From CALBPI01 sp038521865 (lineage in GTDB: Bacteria > Pseudomonadota > Gammaproteobacteria > Steroidobacterales > Woeseiaceae): a DNA stretch of 64,000 nt. Of the stretch, positions 59,267-64,000 are shown in pieces (the first letter of the stretch is position 1; the number at the start of each line of letters is the position of its first letter). A program made the translations under genes and the position numbers. Below the pieces are notes generated by a model, which was not told the origin of the DNA, searched no databases, and saw only the letters and a list, made by a program, of their open reading frames with translations. Location of the stretch: assembly GCA_038521865.1 (NCBI GenBank), contig JBCBKO010000001.1, positions 124,001 to 188,000 on the forward strand. Direction: 5' to 3'.

Positions 59267-60283
59267 ATGAAACCGATGCAATCGAACATAAAATTGTCGC
59301 TTAAGGCAATTGCACGGGGAGCGATCATCGTCCTGACCTGTTTTGGTGCAGCCACAGGCTACGCCGCGGGCACGGCTGCGGGTACCGATATCGTGAACGT
59401 GGCGCAGGTCGACTATGAGCTCGGTGGCACGCCGGTGTCGCAGGCGTCCAACGCGGTCACGATCACCGTCGACGAGATTGTTGATGTGACCAATGTGCTT
59501 CAGTCGCCGCAGCAGACCGTCGCGCCGGGCGAAACCGGCGCCGTGCTCGCATTTACAGTCAGCAACACCGGCAACGGTTCGGAGACGTTCATCCTTTCGG
59601 TCATCAACAACGATGCTGCTGACGATTTCGATCCGACCCTGCAAACTCCGGGCATCTTTTTTGACAGTGATGGCAGCGGTGACCTGTCTGCAGCTGACAC
59701 CCCCTATGTGTCAGGCACCAACGATCCGGTGCTCGCGCCCGATGCCGTGTTGCTCGTATTTGTCGTCAATGACATCCCTGCGGGTCTTGTAAACGGACAA
59801 CTCGGTCGCAGCACCCTGCGGGTGGAATCCGCAACAGGTATAGGCACTCCCGGAACCGTATTCCCCGGCTTGGGTGATGGTGGTGCTGATGCCTTGGTGG
59901 GCAGCAGCGGTGGCGCTGCCGAAGCGACCGGCGAGTATTTGGTTTCGGATGTGGATGTGGCGATCAACAAGGCCGCAGTGGTCACCGATGCATTCGGTGG
60001 CTCGGCGCCGACACCGGGCGCGCTGGTTACCTACACACTCACGGTCACAGTCACCGGCACCGGCACGGCAATCGCTGCCGTGATCAATGACCCAATCCCT
60101 GCGAGTACGACCTATGTGCCGGACTCGCTAACACTGAACGGCGCATCACTCTCCGACGTGGACGATGCGGATGCCGGCAGCTTTATTTCGACCCCGCCTA
60201 ACGGGGCGGTCAGCGTATCGCTTGGCGATCTGACGCAAGCCGATGGCTTGCAGACGATTACCTTCAGCGTGCGTATCGACTAG
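59267..60283 (+). CDS. Secreted DUF11-type surface protein (paralogue 1)
   Basis: 338 aa; an ATG at 59276 is also possible. Signal peptide ending 'ATGYAAGT', then 'AGTDIVNVAQVDYELGGTPVSQASNAVTITV', a motif shared with the proteins at 60941 and 62094. A repeat region includes 'FDSDGSGDLSAADTPYV', resembling a Ca-binding dockerin-like loop. The C-terminal DUF11 domain has 'PTPGALVTYTLTVTVTGTGTAIAAVINDPIPASTTYVPDSLTLNG'. Such proteins are exported beta-sandwich chains of cell-surface structures. First gene of a four-gene array on one strand. Confidence 0.75.
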   Translation: MKPMQSNIKLSLKAIARGAIIVLTCFGAATGYAAGTAAGTDIVNVAQVDYELGGTPVSQASNAVTITVDEIVDVTNVLQSPQQTVAPGETGAVLAFTVSNTGNGSETFILSVINNDAADDFDPTLQTPGIFFDSDGSGDLSAADTPYVSGTNDPVLAPDAVLLVFVVNDIPAGLVNGQLGRSTLRVESATGIGTPGTVFPGLGDGGADALVGSSGGAAEATGEYLVSDVDVAINKAAVVTDAFGGSAPTPGALVTYTLTVTVTGTGTAIAAVINDPIPASTTYVPDSLTLNGASLSDVDDADAGSFISTPPNGAVSVSLGDLTQADGLQTITFSVRID

Positions 60284-60301
60284 AACACAGGAGCGATTGC
60301 A

Positions 60302-60781
60302 ATGATGAAACAGACACTCGTGCTCGCCGCACTTTTGCTGGTCGGCCAGGGAGCGCAAGCACAAACCGGCAACATCGAATTGAAGACCGTCGTTGAGAAG
60401 GAAACCACGGTCACCAATGAGGCAGGTCAGGAAGTGACCCAGCTCGTCCCCGTCGACAAAGTGATCCCGGGCGACGTGGTGATCTACACCGTTACCTACA
60501 CCAACATCGCAGACGAGCCGGCAGAGAAAGTCGTAATCACAAATCCGATCAAAAGTGATCTCCGTTATGTACGCGACTCGGCATTCGCGCCGGGCGCTGA
60601 CATTGAGTTTTCTGTTGATGGTGGTGAGCAGTTTGCCGCTTTGGAGCAGCTCACCGTTGAGCGTGACGGCGCCACCGTGCCCGCAAGCCTTGATGACCTA
60701 ACTCACATCCGCTGGACGCTCCGCGATCAGCTGGACCCGGGTGCGCAAGGCTTTGCACGTTTTCGGGCGCGACTGAACTGA
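60302..60781 (+). CDS. Small secreted DUF11-like protein
   Basis: 159 aa with an AGGAG ribosome binding site. Signal peptide 'MKQTLVLAALLLVGQGAQAQ', then one DUF11-like module ('VDKVIPGDVVIYTVTYTNIADEPAEKVVITNPIKSDLRYVRDSAFAPG') and the end 'LDPGAQGFARFRARLN'. It lies 19 bp after the first array gene and is likely translated from the same mRNA. Possibly the partner or terminal unit of the larger chains. Confidence 0.75.
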   Translation: MMKQTLVLAALLLVGQGAQAQTGNIELKTVVEKETTVTNEAGQEVTQLVPVDKVIPGDVVIYTVTYTNIADEPAEKVVITNPIKSDLRYVRDSAFAPGADIEFSVDGGEQFAALEQLTVERDGATVPASLDDLTHIRWTLRDQLDPGAQGFARFRARLN

Positions 60782-60789
60782 TTTTTCTG

Positions 60790-60808
60790 GGGCTGCCATT
60801 CGCAGCCC
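60790..60808 (+). terminator. Hairpin after the small DUF11-like gene
   Basis: GGGCTGC (60790-60796) pairs perfectly with GCAGCCC (60802-60808) around a 5-base loop, nine bases after the stop codon. A second short pair CCTGG/CCAGG follows. There is no downstream T-run, so it may slow decay or attenuate the transcript instead of fully ending it. Confidence 0.4.
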
Positions 60809-60940
60809 ACGACCTGGCAAAGGACTTCCAGGCTCACATAACAAAAGGGACCGCACCTCTGCCGGCGCAGCAGCAGTGGTGACATAGAGCGATGACTGCG
60901 CGAGTGAATTTTTTTGGAAGTAGTAACCAGGAGTAGCGAC

Positions 60941-62065
60941 ATGAAAATCGCTGACAGAATCACCGCAACCTTACGCGTTGCGGGTGTGGCTGTTGCGGCG
61001 TTCGCGCTGGCACCGCAGGCATTTGCCGACGGGACGCTGGCGGGTACGTCGATCGACAACGTAGCCACGGTTGACTTTGAGGTGGGGGGCATCGCCCAGA
61101 CACCGATTGAGTCTTCACCCACAGGTAACTCAACGCCGGGTGTCGGGAACGGTATCGCAACGTCATTTGTTGTGGACAACCGTGTTGACCTGACACTGAC
61201 CGAAGAGTCCGGTGCGCAAACACCGGTCAGCCCCGGCCAGACCGACGCTGTTGCCATTTTTCGGTTGACCAACACCGGTAACGAGACACAGGACTTCGCC
61301 CTGACGCCAGCGAACCTCGCGGCGGGCACGACCGTGTTTGGTGGTGATGCCGACACGATCGAAGCGAGCAACCTGCGCGCGTTTGCGGACACCGACGGTA
61401 GTGGCGACTTCAGCGGCGGCGATCAGCCGTTCGTCGACAGCCTCGCGCCGGATGCCGACATCCTGGTATTCGTCGTTGCCGATGTGCCCATTGGTGCCAG
61501 CAATGGCGACTATGCAAACGTCAGCATTACCGCAACGACGGCTGTCGCCGGTAGCAGCGGCGCGACGATTGTGACCGCAACGACTGGTGGCGACACCACC
61601 GGCGTCGATGTTGTGTTCGGCGATGCCGGCAACGATGGTTTCGAAACGGCTGAAGATGGTTATTTCGTGTCATCTGCGGCGCTGACCGTGACCAAGGCGG
61701 AAGCGATTCTCAGCGACCCGTTCAACGGCACGACGGATCCGTTGCACATTCCGGGCGCAGTGATCGAATACACGATCACGGTGGTCAATACCGGTGGTGC
61801 AGATGCGACCAACGTCGGTATCTCGGATGTGTTGGATACAGCGGCACTGGATCTACTGCTGGCGCAGTACGCTGGTGGCACTGCCGATATCGAATACGAA
61901 GTGGGTGGCGCAACACTGTCTTGCACGGCCGATGCCGGGGACGCGGACGGTGACAACTGCGGACTGTCTGGTTCCACTCTGGAAGCAGATATCGCAGCGA
62001 CACTGGGCACGAACGCGGGCGTGGATGACACGCTGGTGGTTCGCTTCCAGGTCACCATCCTCTAA
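60941..62065 (+). CDS. Secreted DUF11-type surface protein (paralogue 2)
   Basis: 374 aa from the ATG at 60941, with AGGAG upstream. Signal peptide ending 'APQAFADG', then 'AGTSIDNVATVDFEVGG', aligned with the same motif of paralogue 1, and 'ADTDGSGDFSGGDQPFV' as the matching acidic loop. The C-terminal module 'IPGAVIEYTITVVNTGGADATNVGISDVLDTAALDLLLAQYAGGTADIEYEVGGATLSC' is DUF11-like and includes a pair of Cys residues. A clear duplicate of the gene at 59267, about 30-40 percent alike by eye. Confidence 0.75.
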   Translation: MKIADRITATLRVAGVAVAAFALAPQAFADGTLAGTSIDNVATVDFEVGGIAQTPIESSPTGNSTPGVGNGIATSFVVDNRVDLTLTEESGAQTPVSPGQTDAVAIFRLTNTGNETQDFALTPANLAAGTTVFGGDADTIEASNLRAFADTDGSGDFSGGDQPFVDSLAPDADILVFVVADVPIGASNGDYANVSITATTAVAGSSGATIVTATTGGDTTGVDVVFGDAGNDGFETAEDGYFVSSAALTVTKAEAILSDPFNGTTDPLHIPGAVIEYTITVVNTGGADATNVGISDVLDTAALDLLLAQYAGGTADIEYEVGGATLSCTADAGDADGDNCGLSGSTLEADIAATLGTNAGVDDTLVVRFQVTIL

Positions 62066-62093
62066 TCACTTTCTCTCCGGAAAGAGCTAAGTG

Positions 62094-64000
62094 ATGCAGG
62101 TTGCTATAACCAGGGATGCCTGGGGCGCGCGTTGTCGCGCCCCGGGCGTTCTGCGTTGTGGCATGCGTTTGCTCGCCGGGTTGCTGGTTTCTATTTTGAT
62201 GGTAACCGCAGCTTCGGCAGCGACGCCGCCTGGTACGAATATTGATAACCAGGCAACGCTTTCTTACGAGGCGGTGCCTGGGCAGGTCACGACCGTCGCC
62301 AGTAATGTGGTGCGCGTCACCAGTGTGTTTGGACGCACACCGGCGGCTACGCGCTTCCTCCGGTTAGCGCCCGGTGGCAGTGGGTTCGATACCACCGTTA
62401 GCGCCACGGAGTGTTCGCAGGGCGGCGCTTTCGTTGCGTTGCCAGCGCCGAACGGGCTGGATGGTCAACCGCTCGATCTGGGTCAATTACAATCAGTGTT
62501 GGATGCGACACTCTACAACGCATCCGAAACCGCCTTCATCGAGTTGGATGATGGCGATCAGAATCTCGATCCGCTGTTGCGTGAGTGGGTGTCAGTCAAG
62601 GTGACCAACGCAACCAGCGGTGACACCGAAACGCTTCGATTATTCGAAACCGGGAATAACACCGGGGTATTCACGGGCTACGTGCCCCTTTCCGAGACCG
62701 CGTCCACCAGCGGCAACTGCGTTCTCGAAGGGCCCAGTGATTCGAGCATCGAGACCGCCTACACAGATCCTGCAGACACCGCAGACGAAGCAACCTCTTC
62801 AGCGTTGGTCGCGCCGCTATCGGTCGTGTTCGATTCGATCACTGGTCAGCCTTTGGACGGCGCGACGATTACGTTGATTAACGACGCTACCGGTCAGCCA
62901 GCGGATGTCTTGGGTAACGACGGCGTTTCCGAATACCCATCAACGGTTGTCGCTGGCGCCCAGACGACCGATGCCAGCGGCCTTGTATACAGTGTGCCAA
63001 CCGGCGGGTTCCGCTTCCCGGTTGTCGCTGCGGGTCGTTATCGGCTTCAGGTCAACCCGCCCGCCAGTTTCCTGGCGCCGTCGAACCGAACCCCCGCTGA
63101 GCTCGCAACGCTGCCCGGCGGGCCGTTCAATATTTCTGACGCATCGTTCCTGCTGCCATTCGAGCAGCTTGCCGATGGGGCAACGTTGTTGTCGGATATT
63201 CCGCTCGATCCTTTCGACGGCGGTTTGTTCCTCGCCAAGACCACGACGACCAGTTCGGCTGCGGTTGGTGACTTTGTTCAATACAGACTTCAAATTCAGA
63301 ATAGTTCTGAGCGACTGCCTGCCACTGGTGTTGTCGTGACCGACGTGCCACCGGCCGGCTTCCGTTATGTGTCCGGGTCGTCACGTCTCGATGGCAATCC
63401 CGTAGGCGATCCGTCGGGTGGTGGTGCCGGTGGTGCTTTCGAATTCCGTTTGCCGGATTTAGCGCCTGCTGCCAGCGCAACGCTAACGTATGTCATGGAA
63501 GTGACCGGTGGCGCGCGCGGTCGCCGTGCCGTGAACACCGCAACCGCGCTCGCTGATGGCGACGTTGTTTCCAATGAGGCCCGCGTTGGCATCGCGCTGC
63601 GCGAGGATCTGTTCCGTGAACGCGCGACCCTGATCGGCCGTGTGGTGGACGGCGATTGCACCGCAGAGACGTTTGGGCCCGATGCTGGTGTGGCAGGCGT
63701 GCGAATCTATCTTGAGGATGGTCGCTACGCGGTCACCGATGAGTCAGGACGCTACCACCTTGAGGGACTCATCGCAGGGCGCAGTGTCGTGCAGATGGAT
63801 GCGTTGACGATTCCCGATTGGATGGAACTTGCGGCATGCCCGGCGCCGAGATTCGGCGGACGAGCCGATTCGCAGTGGGTTGAGCTAATCGGTGGCCAGG
63901 TTCAGCGCGCGGATTTTTATCTGAAGCGCAAGGCACCCGGTACCGGTGAGGTCTCCCTGCAACTATCGAACGCGTCGGGTGTCGCGCCGGACAGCATCGA
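62094..64000 (+). CDS. Large secreted DUF11 protein, 3' truncated by window edge
   Basis: The frame is open from the ATG at 62094 to the end of the window, at least 635 codons. A second ATG at 62163 starts exactly at a good signal peptide ('RLLAGLLVSILMVTAASAAT'), so one of the two is the real start; a GAAAGAG site supports 62094. After 'PPGTNIDNQATLSYEAVPGQVTTVASNVVRVT' (the shared array motif) come several beta domains. A DUF11 domain sits near residue 390-480 ('VGDFVQYRLQIQNSSERLPATGVVVTDVPPAGFRYVSGSSRLDGNP'), and a carboxypeptidase-regulatory-like domain near 510-570 ('VAGVRIYLEDGRYAVTDESGRYHLEGLIAGRSVVQMD'). Likely the large outer-surface member of the array. Confidence 0.8.
   Translation, partial: MQVAITRDAWGARCRAPGVLRCGMRLLAGLLVSILMVTAASAATPPGTNIDNQATLSYEAVPGQVTTVASNVVRVTSVFGRTPAATRFLRLAPGGSGFDTTVSATECSQGGAFVALPAPNGLDGQPLDLGQLQSVLDATLYNASETAFIELDDGDQNLDPLLREWVSVKVTNATSGDTETLRLFETGNNTGVFTGYVPLSETASTSGNCVLEGPSDSSIETAYTDPADTADEATSSALVAPLSVVFDSITGQPLDGATITLINDATGQPADVLGNDGVSEYPSTVVAGAQTTDASGLVYSVPTGGFRFPVVAAGRYRLQVNPPASFLAPSNRTPAELATLPGGPFNISDASFLLPFEQLADGATLLSDIPLDPFDGGLFLAKTTTTSSAAVGDFVQYRLQIQNSSERLPATGVVVTDVPPAGFRYVSGSSRLDGNPVGDPSGGGAGGAFEFRLPDLAPAASATLTYVMEVTGGARGRRAVNTATALADGDVVSNEARVGIALREDLFRERATLIGRVVDGDCTAETFGPDAGVAGVRIYLEDGRYAVTDESGRYHLEGLIAGRSVVQMDALTIPDWMELAACPAPRFGGRADSQWVELIGGQVQRADFYLKRKAPGTGEVSLQLSNASGVAPDSI
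62122..62143 (+). promoter_or_regulatory. GC-rich hairpin at the start of the large DUF11 gene
   Basis: GGGGCGCG (62122-62129) pairs perfectly with CGCGCCCC (62136-62143) around a 6-base loop. It lies between the two candidate starts (62094 and 62163). If the later start is used, this is a strong leader hairpin that could attenuate expression of the large protein relative to the upstream array genes. Confidence 0.4.

Overview
The window looks like the chromosome of a free-living, aerobic, heterotrophic gammaproteobacterium. The evidence is a GlrK-QseG-GlrR (QseEGF-type) gene set, a PEP-CTERM-type response regulator, DusA, an IorAB molybdenum hydroxylase, an acyclic-terpene-utilisation-like carboxylase cluster, a PhaF-like phasin (polyhydroxyalkanoate storage) and GTP-dependent PEP carboxykinase. 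I cannot name the genus from sequence alone.

Positions 1 to about 21,300 are an accessory region: strand switches, long gaps without genes, AT-rich promoters and three separate site-specific recombination modules. From the left it holds the 3' end of an unknown gene; a BlaI repressor / M56 metallopeptidase / serine hydrolase locus in which the usual penicillin sensor is replaced by a repetitive DUF2807-like domain; two small cytoplasmic protein genes; and a tightly overlapping operon of a Fic enzyme, a Hanks-type protein kinase and a TPR-like protein (6872-10669). This operon is my best candidate for an undescribed system. A tyrosine integrase (10744-11736), a 14-bp tandem repeat, small regulator genes and a three-gene recombinase module (13861-18930) follow. 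In that module one large protein has a complete tyrosine recombinase catalytic set, and its partner has the same fold signature with Phe where the nucleophilic Tyr should be. The region ends with a Cro/C1-type regulator, an operator cluster and a large serine recombinase whose reading frame runs into a tRNA-Glu gene. That tRNA is the likely integration target, with tRNA-Ala just beyond it.

Positions 21,600-58,300 are core-like chromosome. They hold a VOC/fumarylacetoacetase-family pair, a sulfotransferase and an SDR; bacterioferritin and its ferredoxin with Fur-like boxes; an orphan PrsR-type sigma-54 activator; the glrK-qseG-glrR operon; galE; a lipoprotein; and a 1206-aa PAS/GAF/GGDEF/EAL protein. 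Next come N-formylglutamate amidohydrolase and a YbdK-type ligase, ornithine cyclodeaminase, iorAB, and a divergent pair of operons (acyl-CoA dehydrogenase + TetR versus AtuA, carboxylase beta, carboxylase alpha, MDMPI-like) around one inverted repeat. The stretch ends with msrB-msrA-msrA-like, an alpha/beta hydrolase, dusA, a methyltransferase, an adenylate cyclase-FHA protein and pckG.

Positions 58,300-64,000 hold a histone-tailed phasin gene. Its 3' UTR folds into three consecutive hairpins with C-rich loops, ending in a strong terminator, and its promoter carries a perfect TGCAA palindrome. After it comes a four-gene array of secreted DUF11-type surface proteins; the last is open at the right window edge.
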